This document shows positions 22,666 through 28,763 of a DNA stretch of 28,763 nucleotides, in pieces. A model generated the notes under the pieces. That model had not been told where the DNA came from and made no database searches. It saw only the letters and a list, made by a program, of their open reading frames with translations. Each line of letters begins with the position of its first letter. The first letter of the stretch is position 1. Position numbers and translations under genes: made by a program. The stretch is from a virus, in the IMG/VR virus record IMGVR_UViG_3300008469_000014, positions 1 to 28,763 of that record, one strand, 5' to 3'.

Positions 22666-22689
22666 TTAATTCTCCGTTGCTGCTTGTTT

Positions 22690-22703
22690 ATTTTACCTTT
22701 ACA
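22690..22703 (-). promoter_or_regulatory. Candidate late-type promoter motif (TGTAAAGGTAAAAT)
   Basis: A minus-strand copy of the recurring motif with one extra A, 24 nt before the ATG of the putative head protein. It is divergent from the polymerase promoter at 22738-22766. Confidence 0.45.
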
Positions 22704-22737
22704 AAATTAAGATGGTAATAAATCTTTTATTTAATTC

Positions 22738-22766
22738 TTGACAAAAAAAGAATAATTTGTTATAAT
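22738..22766 (+). promoter_or_regulatory. Strong sigma-70 promoter for dnaE-N
   Basis: TTGACA (22738-22743), 17-bp spacer, TATAAT (22761-22766), a member of the seven-copy family. The ATG at 22783 is only 16 nt after the -10 box, so the leader is about 10 nt and starts at the AAGGAG ribosome binding site. Confidence 0.9.
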
Positions 22767-22782
22767 TATTTAAGGAGTAAAA

Positions 22783-24072
22783 ATGAGCTATTCTCAATTG
22801 CATCTTCATACACATATCGGTTCTCAGCTTGATGGAGTTGGAACACCAGAACAATATGCTAAATTAGCAAAAGAAATGGGGCATCCAGCATTAGCTATTA
22901 CTGACCATGGAAAAATGAATGGGCATTATGAACATTATTTAGCATGTAAAAAATATGGAATAAAACCTATATTTGGAGTAGAGGCTTATGTTGAATTTGA
23001 GCTTGAACGATATGAAGAAATAAAAGGTAAACAAAAGCGTCAAAGAAATAAGAACATGCATTTAATTCTTTTAGCTAAAAATGAAATAGGTTATAAAAAT
23101 TTATTAAAATTAAATTATCAATCTAATGCTGATGAAAAGCATTTTTATTATAAAAATCATATTTTACTTAATGATTTATTTAAGAATAAAGAAGGTATAA
23201 TCGTAGGCACTGCCTGTATGGGCTCTCCATTTGCAAAATTATATAGAGAAGAAGGCCCTGAAAAATCTGAAAAATTATTTAAGATTTTTGTTGATAAATT
23301 CGGTGATGATTTTTATACAGAAATACAAATGAATGAAATTACTCACAAAATAGATAATTTTGAAAAAGGACAAATTTCTGTAAATGAATGGATGATGAAA
23401 TTAGCTAATAAATACAATGTTCCTATCATATTAACAGGAGATGTTCATTATGCTAAACCAGGATTAGATAAAATTCAAACACTTGCAATTGCAATTAGTC
23501 GTGGAGTCACATTAGATGAATTAGATTGGGAATTAGAAGGAAAAAGTTTGTTTTATATGGATATTCCTGATTTTAAGGAATTTAATAAGAAATGGGGATA
23601 TGAATATACAGATGAGCAGATTGAAGAATGGTGCGATAACTCTCAAATAATTGCTGATAAATGCAATTATGAATTTAAAGAAAGAAATAGATTAATACTT
23701 CCATCACTTACAGATAATGATGATGCTTTATTAGTTAAAGAAAGTAAAAAAGGATTAGTTAAGAAACTTAATGTTGAAAGTTGGGATGAAGTTCCTATTA
23801 AATATAAAAAAAGATTAGCAAAAGAAATAGAAATATTATTAAGAAAAGGTTTTGCTTCTTATATTATGATATTATGGGATGTATTTAATTTTGCTAAAAA
23901 AGAAGAAATAATGAGAGGGCCTGCTAGAGGGAGCGGTGGTGGCTCTTTAACTCTTTATTCTTTAGATATAACTACATTAGATCCTATTAAATATGGATTA
24001 ATTTTCGAGCGTTTCTTAAGTAATGAAAGAAGTGCTGATGTAGTATATGATTATTTCAATGAAGCAGTATAA
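22783..24072 (+). CDS. DNA polymerase III alpha, N-terminal piece: PHP domain and start of palm
   Basis: A 429-residue protein matching the first third of bacterial DnaE. The PHP metal-binding domain is well preserved: HLHTH (residues 7-11), ITDHG with D41 and H42, GVEAYV with E67, and TGDVHY near residue 220. Such intact PHP sites have proofreading nuclease activity in some DnaE enzymes. The polymerase part ends with GPARGSGGGSLTLYSL and LIFERFLSNER, which in DnaE directly precedes the first catalytic motif PDxDxDF. Here it is followed by a short divergent tail, SADVVYDYFNEAV, then stop. The catalytic aspartates lie in the separate gene at 25638. The start at ATG 22783 has AAGGAG. It needs its partners to polymerise. 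Confidence 0.9.
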   Translation: MSYSQLHLHTHIGSQLDGVGTPEQYAKLAKEMGHPALAITDHGKMNGHYEHYLACKKYGIKPIFGVEAYVEFELERYEEIKGKQKRQRNKNMHLILLAKNEIGYKNLLKLNYQSNADEKHFYYKNHILLNDLFKNKEGIIVGTACMGSPFAKLYREEGPEKSEKLFKIFVDKFGDDFYTEIQMNEITHKIDNFEKGQISVNEWMMKLANKYNVPIILTGDVHYAKPGLDKIQTLAIAISRGVTLDELDWELEGKSLFYMDIPDFKEFNKKWGYEYTDEQIEEWCDNSQIIADKCNYEFKERNRLILPSLTDNDDALLVKESKKGLVKKLNVESWDEVPIKYKKRLAKEIEILLRKGFASYIMILWDVFNFAKKEEIMRGPARGSGGGSLTLYSLDITTLDPIKYGLIFERFLSNERSADVVYDYFNEAV

Positions 24073-24082
24073 AGGAGATAAA

Positions 24083-24244
24083 ATGGAAAAAGAATTAGAA
24101 GTTAAATGTAAAGTGTGTGGAGAAACTTTTAGAACAAGATTTGATATAAAAGAATTAGATGATAAAATTCCAATGGCTTTTTGTCCAAATTGTCAAAAGA
24201 TGGTAGAAGTTCTTTCAAGAGAGTTTGCACAATATTCTACTTGA
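24083..24244 (+). CDS. Small zinc-ribbon protein (53 aa)
   Basis: A 53-residue protein with CKVC and CPNC pairs about 24 residues apart, a compact zinc ribbon. It begins at ATG 24083 with AAAGGAG, 10 nt after dnaE-N. An upstream in-frame ATG at 24047 overlaps dnaE-N and has no better ribosome binding site. Its TGA stop is part of the -35 box of the next promoter (CTTGACA). It is the first gene lying between pieces of the polymerase. Small zinc ribbons often bind nucleic acids or proteins, but no specific role can be assigned. Confidence 0.7.
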   Translation: MEKELEVKCKVCGETFRTRFDIKELDDKIPMAFCPNCQKMVEVLSREFAQYST

Positions 24245-24269
24245 CATAAAAAGAATAATTTGTTATAAT
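24241..24269 (+). promoter_or_regulatory. Strong sigma-70 promoter for the Pif1-like helicase
   Basis: TTGACA (24241-24246), 17-bp spacer, TATAAT (24264-24269). Only 5 nt separate the -10 from ATG 24275, so transcription should begin at or next to the start codon and the mRNA should be leaderless. The TGA of the preceding gene lies within TTGACA. Confidence 0.9.
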
Positions 24270-24274
24270 TAATT

Positions 24275-25594
24275 ATGGATAAAACAACAATGGATAAAAC
24301 AACAAAAGATGATCTTAAAATAATTATTGATAAATTTATGAAAGACTTTGATAGCTTAGGCTATGAAGTAAACAAAGAATTAAAAAAAGCAATATTACTA
24401 GCAGAATTTTCAGAAAAGAATATAATAGTATCTGGAAGCGCAGGAACTGGCAAATCAACGTTTATAGATTTATTTAAAGCTAATACTAAAAAAAATGTTG
24501 TAGTTCTTGCTCCAACTGGAGTGGCTGCTGTTAATGTTGGTGGTGTTACAATTCATTCCTTCTTTCGATTAGCTTTTGGTATAATTAATAAATATGCTAT
24601 AATCTATTCAAATCGAGAAATAGTAAATAATATAGATGTAATTGTTATAGATGAAATTTCTATGGTTAGAGTAGATTTAATGGATGCAATTGATTATCAA
24701 TTAAGAGCATTAACAGGAAACTCAAATAAACCTTTTGGTGGTATAAAAATTGTCGCAGTTGGCGACTTATTTCAATTACCACCTATTGTTCAAAGAGGTA
24801 GCCCTGATGAAAGATATATAAGAGATACTTTTTATTCTCCTTGGTTCTTTAGTGCTCCTGAGATTGGAGATTTCACAGTTGTAGAATTAAATAAAATATA
24901 TAGGCAGCATGATGAAAAATTTACAAGTGTTCTTAATAAAATAAGAATAGGGAAACAAAGTTGGGATGACTTAAAATATATTAATTCAAGAGTAGTAAAA
25001 GAAGAAGAACTTGGAGATGGATATATTTATTTATCCACAATTAATAAAACTGCTGACAAAATAAATAAAGAAAAACTTGCTGAAATAAATGAACCTTCAA
25101 AACATTACTATTCATCTATTACTGGAGATTTTCCATTTAATTCATATCCAGCACCTGCTGATTTAGAATTAAAAATTGGAGCTCAGGTTATGATATTAAG
25201 AAATGGTCCTAATTGGTATAATGGACAAATTGGGACTATTGTAAAATTAACAGATTATTCAATTTCAGTAATGCTTGACAATATAGTATATGAAGTATCT
25301 AAAGAAAAATGGATTAATGGGGATTATGAATTAAAGAATGGAAAAGTTCAAATAGTTGAAAAAGGAACATTTTTTCAATATCCATTAAAACTTGCATATG
25401 CAATAACAATTCATAAATCGCAAAGCAAAACATATGATAAAGTTTATATAGATTTAGGAAATGGTGCATTTAGTGCTGGTCAAACATATGTTGCATTATC
25501 AAGATGTAAAACTCTTGAAGGTATTGGATTAAAATATAAAATTGAAAAAAGAGATATAATAGTAGATAAAGTTCTACAAGAAAATTTTACTTGA
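24275..25594 (+). CDS. SF1B helicase, Pif1/Dda-like
   Basis: A 439-residue 5'-to-3' DNA helicase. Motif I VSGSAGTGKST is near residues 53-61, followed by APTGVAAVNVGGVTIHSFF (motif Ia), motif II VIDEIS near 130, motif III AVGDLFQLPP near 160, and C-terminal motifs TIHKSQSKT and YVALSRCKTLEG. The QLPP and HKSQ patterns place it in the Pif1/RecD2/Dda group. T4 Dda, a helicase that helps start replication and remove bound proteins, has the same length. No Shine-Dalgarno is present. The first 15 bases (ATGGATAAAACAACA) are duplicated, so a second in-frame ATG lies at 24290. The TGA stop is part of the next promoter. It separates dnaE-N from dnaE-M. Confidence 0.9.
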   Translation: MDKTTMDKTTKDDLKIIIDKFMKDFDSLGYEVNKELKKAILLAEFSEKNIIVSGSAGTGKSTFIDLFKANTKKNVVVLAPTGVAAVNVGGVTIHSFFRLAFGIINKYAIIYSNREIVNNIDVIVIDEISMVRVDLMDAIDYQLRALTGNSNKPFGGIKIVAVGDLFQLPPIVQRGSPDERYIRDTFYSPWFFSAPEIGDFTVVELNKIYRQHDEKFTSVLNKIRIGKQSWDDLKYINSRVVKEEELGDGYIYLSTINKTADKINKEKLAEINEPSKHYYSSITGDFPFNSYPAPADLELKIGAQVMILRNGPNWYNGQIGTIVKLTDYSISVMLDNIVYEVSKEKWINGDYELKNGKVQIVEKGTFFQYPLKLAYAITIHKSQSKTYDKVYIDLGNGAFSAGQTYVALSRCKTLEGIGLKYKIEKRDIIVDKVLQENFT

Positions 25595-25619
25595 CAAAAA
25601 AAGAATAATATTGTATAAT
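25591..25619 (+). promoter_or_regulatory. Strong sigma-70 promoter for dnaE-M
   Basis: TTGACA (25591-25596), 17-bp spacer, TATAAT (25614-25619). The helicase stop codon TGA (25592-25594) lies in the -35 box. ATG 25638 follows after a short leader with AAAGAG. Confidence 0.9.
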
Positions 25620-25637
25620 ATATAAAGAGATATAAAA

Positions 25638-26525
25638 ATGGAAGAAAAAATAACATATAAAATGCTTAAAGAATTATGTGATAAAAAAATAATGGAGTTA
25701 TATCCAAATAACACAGAACTTCATAAAGCATATAAAAAAGAAATTAAAGCTGCTGAAAGATTTTATAAAGCAGGTAGAAATCTTTATGATGAATTATGTT
25801 ATAGTGGTAAAAAAATAGATACAAGATATGCAATTCCGTATATATTAGAATTAACAAAAGAGTTTACAGGTGAGCCTCCAGTTTATATTCAAGTAAGAGG
25901 AGGGGATTCAGGTGCTATAGATGTAGATAGTGATTTTGCCCCTGCTGGAAGAGAAAAAATATATAATTATTTAAAAGAAAAATATGGAGATGAAAGAGTT
26001 TTGCATGTTGGAACTTTTTCAACTCTTGGGCCTGCATCAGCAGCAAAAGATGTTTTACGTGCTAATGGAATTGATTTTGGTAAATCAAATAAATTTACAA
26101 AAGCTTTAGAAAAGATGGAAACTTGGGAAGAAAACCTTCAAAGAATAAAAGGAGAAGATCCTGATAATTGGAAATTTTATTTAAAAAATAAAGAAATCCT
26201 TGATGATGTTCCACATTTAATTGGAAAAATTAGACAAAGTGGAAAACATGCTGGAGGATTTGTAGTTAGTGATAAAGAGATTTATAATTATATTCCTGTA
26301 GATAGAGCTAATGGGGAAGTTGTAACAGCATATCCAGAAAGCGGAGGAAATTCTGTTTTAGATACAATAGGAATAATTAAATATGATATTCTTGGTATAT
26401 CTATTCTTGATGTTATGACTGAAGCAATTGAAATGATTGATGAAGATATATATGAAATAGAAGAAGATGGTATTAAAAAAATGGTTCCAGAATCTTATAT
26501 TGACAAAGAAATAAAGGAGATATAA
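25638..26525 (+). CDS. DNA polymerase III alpha, middle piece: catalytic palm
   Basis: A 295-residue protein covering the catalytic palm of DnaE. It contains IDVDSDF (D95, D97, D99), corresponding to the PDFDVDF motif with catalytic D401 and D403 of E. coli DnaE, then GDERVLHVGTFSTLGPASAA, SGKHAGGFVV at 201-210, and IIKYDILG with D250, corresponding to D555. All three catalytic aspartates are therefore on this one polypeptide. The first 90 residues (MEEKITYKMLKELCDKKIME onward) have no counterpart at this place in ordinary DnaE, where PDFDVDF directly follows FERFLNPER. They may be an assembly domain. It is followed immediately by the gene at 26526. Confidence 0.85.
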   Translation: MEEKITYKMLKELCDKKIMELYPNNTELHKAYKKEIKAAERFYKAGRNLYDELCYSGKKIDTRYAIPYILELTKEFTGEPPVYIQVRGGDSGAIDVDSDFAPAGREKIYNYLKEKYGDERVLHVGTFSTLGPASAAKDVLRANGIDFGKSNKFTKALEKMETWEENLQRIKGEDPDNWKFYLKNKEILDDVPHLIGKIRQSGKHAGGFVVSDKEIYNYIPVDRANGEVVTAYPESGGNSVLDTIGIIKYDILGISILDVMTEAIEMIDEDIYEIEEDGIKKMVPESYIDKEIKEI

Positions 26526-26744
26526 ATGGCAATAAAAAATAAAGAAGTAATGCAATTAATAAATGTAAAAACTAAAGAAATGGAAAAACATCTTAATATA
26601 ATAGAAGAGGAAGTTCAAAAAGGAGATGAAAAATTCAATAGAGCAGTTGTAGCTATTGCTGTAGGAAAAGTAATGAAGTTACATCAAGATATAGCATATT
26701 TTTTAGGTGTTTTTGATGATAACCCAAAATATGAAGGAAACTAA
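26526..26744 (+). CDS. Small helical protein of unknown function (72 aa)
   Basis: A 72-residue helical protein starting MAIKNKEVMQLINVKTKEME. Its ATG directly follows the dnaE-M stop codon, with AAGGAG (26515-26520) lying inside the end of dnaE-M, so the two are translationally coupled. There is no motif. It is the first of three small genes between dnaE-M and dnaE-C. It may be an assembly or regulatory partner of the polymerase, but this is position-based inference only. Confidence 0.6.
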   Translation: MAIKNKEVMQLINVKTKEMEKHLNIIEEEVQKGDEKFNRAVVAIAVGKVMKLHQDIAYFLGVFDDNPKYEGN

Positions 26745-26799
26745 TGAAAGACTTATCTTTATAGATAGTATTTATAAAAATAATAAAAAGGCTAAAAAT

Positions 26800-26895
26800 A
26801 TGAGAAAAATAATAATAAGCTTATCAGAAGACGAAAGTGATTTTAATAGTAAATTTGTTAAGCATCTTATAAGATATGAATTAGGTAAAAAATAA
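26800..26895 (+). CDS. Very small protein of unknown function (31 aa), uncertain start
   Basis: A 31-codon frame from ATG 26800 (MRKIIISLSEDESDFNSKFV), with AAAAGG 8 nt upstream, ending in TAA directly before the ATG of the sigma-like gene. The frame is open further upstream to GTG 26707, with ATGs at 26716 and 26731 that overlap or follow the preceding gene, so the protein may be longer (up to 62 residues). Close packing with the next gene supports translation, but the start is unsure. Confidence 0.4.
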   Translation: MRKIIISLSEDESDFNSKFVKHLIRYELGKK

Positions 26896-27282
26896 ATGTT
26901 AGATATAAATAAAGAAATATTAAACGAAAAATATAATGCTGGGGATATGGATTATTTTTTTAATGATGCAAGAAAGATAACTGATTTTATTTTAACGAAA
27001 AATTATCAAGTATATGATAATGAAAAACGTTCTGACATGACGCAAGAATGTCTTGAAAATTTATGGAAAAAAGTTATTCAAGGAAAAGTTGATGGTTCTA
27101 AAAATTTAATGAGTTTCATATGGGCTAATTCTAATTTTAGAATAAAAGAAATATTCAGGAAAGAAAATAACAGAAATAGAATAGCTCCATTTATTTCATA
27201 TGATAATGAAGAACTTGAATTTTTAAAAGGGATTGATAGCAGTAAATATGCTCAAGCTGAAATAGATAAAATTTTTGCTTGA
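26896..27282 (+). CDS. Sigma-70 region 2-like protein, candidate late sigma factor (gp55-like)
   Basis: A 128-residue protein with a pattern resembling sigma region 2 as in T4 gp55. The segment from about residue 45, KRSDMTQECLENLWKKVIQG, followed by KNLMSFIWANSNFRIKEIF and a basic RKENNRNR stretch, mirrors the 'tqe-lenlwk...y...i...f...rk' layout of gp55 and small sigma factors, where this part contacts RNA polymerase and the -10 DNA. T4 gp55 directs late transcription. The ATG follows the previous stop directly. The ribosome binding site is weak. The TGA stop is in the -35 box of the next promoter, giving a C-terminus ...DKIFA that may have lost a former clamp-binding tail. The similarity is faint and I recognise it by pattern only. 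Confidence 0.45.
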   Translation: MLDINKEILNEKYNAGDMDYFFNDARKITDFILTKNYQVYDNEKRSDMTQECLENLWKKVIQGKVDGSKNLMSFIWANSNFRIKEIFRKENNRNRIAPFISYDNEELEFLKGIDSSKYAQAEIDKIFA

Positions 27283-27307
27283 CACAAAAAGAATAATTTG
27301 TTATAAT
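27279..27307 (+). promoter_or_regulatory. Strong sigma-70 promoter for dnaE-C
   Basis: TTGACA (27279-27284), 17-bp spacer, TATAAT (27302-27307), with ATG 27313 only 5 nt after the -10. The stretch from the -35 to the ATG differs at one base from the helicase promoter at 24241. The upstream gene's TGA is in the -35 box. The transcript should be leaderless. Confidence 0.9.
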
Positions 27308-27312
27308 TAATT

Positions 27313-28763
27313 ATGAAAATAATAAGAAAAGTAACAAAGCACGAACTAAAAAATCATTTATATAATTTAAATATAAATGATTCAAATTTATATAAAGAAG
27401 CTAATAATCCACATATGTTAGGAATATTTCAGTTAAATGGAGCATTAGCACATGAAATAATTAAAAAAATAAAGCCTAAAAACTTTGAAGAGATAAATGC
27501 TGTATCTGCATTTGCTAGGCCAGGAACATCAAGTTTCGTAGAGCAATATGTTGAAAATAGAGAAAAAGGTAAATCTCCTTATCCAGATCAAGTTAAAGAT
27601 TTATTAAAAGAAACCCAATCAATAGTTTTATATCAAGAACAAGCTATGTCTATTTTTAATAAAATAGGTGGATTTACATTAGAAGAAACTGATGCAATTC
27701 GTGGTTTGATGAAAAAACTTGGAAAGGCAGATAAGAAGAAAGCAGATTTAGATAAATGGGATAAAGTAATTGAAAAATTTATTGCTGGCGCTCAAGAAAA
27801 TGGTATTTCTCCAAGAGATGCAAAGCTTGTTGCTGCTGATATGCTTAAAATGAGCAGCTATTCATTTAATAAATCACATTCTACAGCATATGCTTATATT
27901 GCAGCACAAACATTATATTTATCATATTACTTTAGGAAATATTTTTATGCATCAGTTCTTCATTATGAAGTTGGAAGAGATAAATATCTTCTTGAAAGAT
28001 TGAAATCTGTAAAAGCGCAAGGATTTAATATATTACCTCCAGATGTAAATAAATCTAAAGTTAGTTTATCTCCAGTTAAAGAGAGTGAAAAAGCAATAAT
28101 ATTTGGATTATTTGATGTTAAAGGAATTGGAGAAAAACCAGCAACTACTATAGTGTCTTTACAACCATTTAAAAGTTTTATGGATTTTATATTAAAAACT
28201 CAAGGAATGAGAATTTCAGCAATTGTTATTAAAGCATTAATAAGTATTGGTGCTTTTGATGAAATTTATAAATATGATAGAAAGAGATTACTTAATACCT
28301 TTAATATTTATTGGAAAAATAAAAAGACAATAAAAGTTCCAGAAAAATTAAAAGCAATTTGGGCAGAAGCAGAAAAAGAAACTGCAAAAACTACTCCTGA
28401 AATAACATATGATGAGCTAAGAGAATTTGAAAGAAAGTATTTAGGATTTAACTTTTTTGTTAATCCATTTACAGATAAATTTTTAGAAGCTGTTGATTTA
28501 ATGGAGAAAAAAGGAATTATATATTCTTCTTTTGATAAAGTTAAAAGAAGCTCTGCTAAAGTTCCAATAATAATAAATAAAATAAAAACTCTTAATGATA
28601 AAAATAAAAAAGAGATGGCATTTCTTGATATTGAAGATAAAGCAGGAGATGAAATTAGTGTGCCTATATTTCAAAGTTTTTGGAAAATATTAAAGAATAG
28701 ATTTGTTGAAGGTAAAATTCATATGATAAATTTATATCTTGATGATGACCAAATTATGTTTGG
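27313..28763 (+). CDS. DNA polymerase III alpha, C-terminal piece (fingers and beyond), partial
   Basis: The frame starts at ATG 27313 and is open to the right edge (483 codons visible). It matches DnaE after the third catalytic aspartate: NPHMLGIFQLNG (DnaE GVFQLES), INAVSAFARPG (DnaE IALVALFRPG), SIVLYQEQAMSI (DnaE GIILYQEQVMQI), SSYSFNKSHSTAYAYIAAQT (DnaE [20 protein letters not shown]), NILPPDVN, and IFGLFDVKGIGEKPAT (the helix-hairpin-helix approach). A tail region with LGFNFFVNPF follows. These are the finger domain, primer contacts and the start of the C-terminal domains. There is no Shine-Dalgarno and a leaderless start is expected. The C-terminus, where clamp binding is expected, lies outside the window. 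Confidence 0.9.
   Translation, partial: MKIIRKVTKHELKNHLYNLNINDSNLYKEANNPHMLGIFQLNGALAHEIIKKIKPKNFEEINAVSAFARPGTSSFVEQYVENREKGKSPYPDQVKDLLKETQSIVLYQEQAMSIFNKIGGFTLEETDAIRGLMKKLGKADKKKADLDKWDKVIEKFIAGAQENGISPRDAKLVAADMLKMSSYSFNKSHSTAYAYIAAQTLYLSYYFRKYFYASVLHYEVGRDKYLLERLKSVKAQGFNILPPDVNKSKVSLSPVKESEKAIIFGLFDVKGIGEKPATTIVSLQPFKSFMDFILKTQGMRISAIVIKALISIGAFDEIYKYDRKRLLNTFNIYWKNKKTIKVPEKLKAIWAEAEKETAKTTPEITYDELREFERKYLGFNFFVNPFTDKFLEAVDLMEKKGIIYSSFDKVKRSSAKVPIIINKIKTLNDKNKKEMAFLDIEDKAGDEISVPIFQSFWKILKNRFVEGKIHMINLYLDDDQIMF

Noticed and set aside
24073-27312. Group I or II introns between the polymerase pieces
   Set aside because: The gaps are filled with tightly packed, translated genes and promoters, with no room or signs of an intron core. 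The pieces start with their own ATG.
24030-27400. Split intein joining the DnaE pieces, as in cyanobacteria
   Set aside because: dnaE-N ends in a short tail without a Cys-led intein N-half, and neither dnaE-M nor dnaE-C starts with an intein C-half ending in His-Asn before Cys or Ser. Each piece has its own start codon and promoter.

Overview
The window looks like part of the genome of a large, very AT-rich tailed phage with a contractile tail, related to T4. Structural genes support this: a gp19-like tail tube, a gp26/T4_baseplate-family protein and a large baseplate-hub-like protein. So does a T4-style recombination and replication set: gp32-like SSB, UvsX, gp31/GroES-like co-chaperonin, UvsW, gp47/gp46 (SbcD/SbcC), and a Dda/Pif1-type helicase. 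No rRNA, tRNA, CRISPR or bacterial housekeeping genes are visible. Instead of the family B polymerase (gp43) of T4, this phage carries a bacterial-type DNA polymerase III alpha (DnaE/PHP) broken into three separate genes. The host is probably a low-GC bacterium whose main sigma factor reads a perfect TTGACA-17-TATAAT promoter. The species cannot be named from this sequence.

Layout. Positions 1-6610 are mostly minus-strand virion or late-type genes: a partial gene, a hub-like protein, conserved phage proteins, a DHH phosphoesterase and an acidic small protein. Two plus-strand genes are embedded there. At 6611-6811 a divergent control region holds three perfect 16-bp palindromes. At 6812-7871 lies a gp26-like baseplate gene whose reading frame probably continues by a +1 frameshift. 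At 7946-11934 is the replication/recombination operon ssb-uvsX-groES-uvsW, starting with a strong promoter and a structured leader. At 11967-14709 are two unknown large proteins, then hsp20 (14817-15263). The tail tube gene lies on the minus strand (15385-15924). An HNH endonuclease follows (16014-16565), then the sbcD/sbcC operon (16843-21095). A putative internal head protein with hexapeptide repeats sits on the minus strand (21130-22665). The window ends with the interrupted polymerase locus: dnaE-N, zinc-ribbon protein, Pif1-like helicase, dnaE-M, three small genes including a gp55-like sigma candidate, and dnaE-C running off the end.

Regulation appears to use two promoter classes. Seven near-identical copies of a sigma-70 promoter, conserved even in the 17-bp spacer, drive the replication genes and hsp20. 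Four of them provide the stop codon of the gene before them, and two sit so close to the next ATG that the mRNAs should be leaderless. A second motif, about TGTAAAGRTAAT, recurs upstream of virion-type genes and is the best candidate for the late promoter.

The most unusual feature is the polymerase. The middle piece carries all three palm aspartates, the N-terminal piece carries the PHP domain, and the C-terminal piece carries the remaining finger and downstream domains. The pieces are separated by unrelated genes and served by copies of the same promoter cassette.
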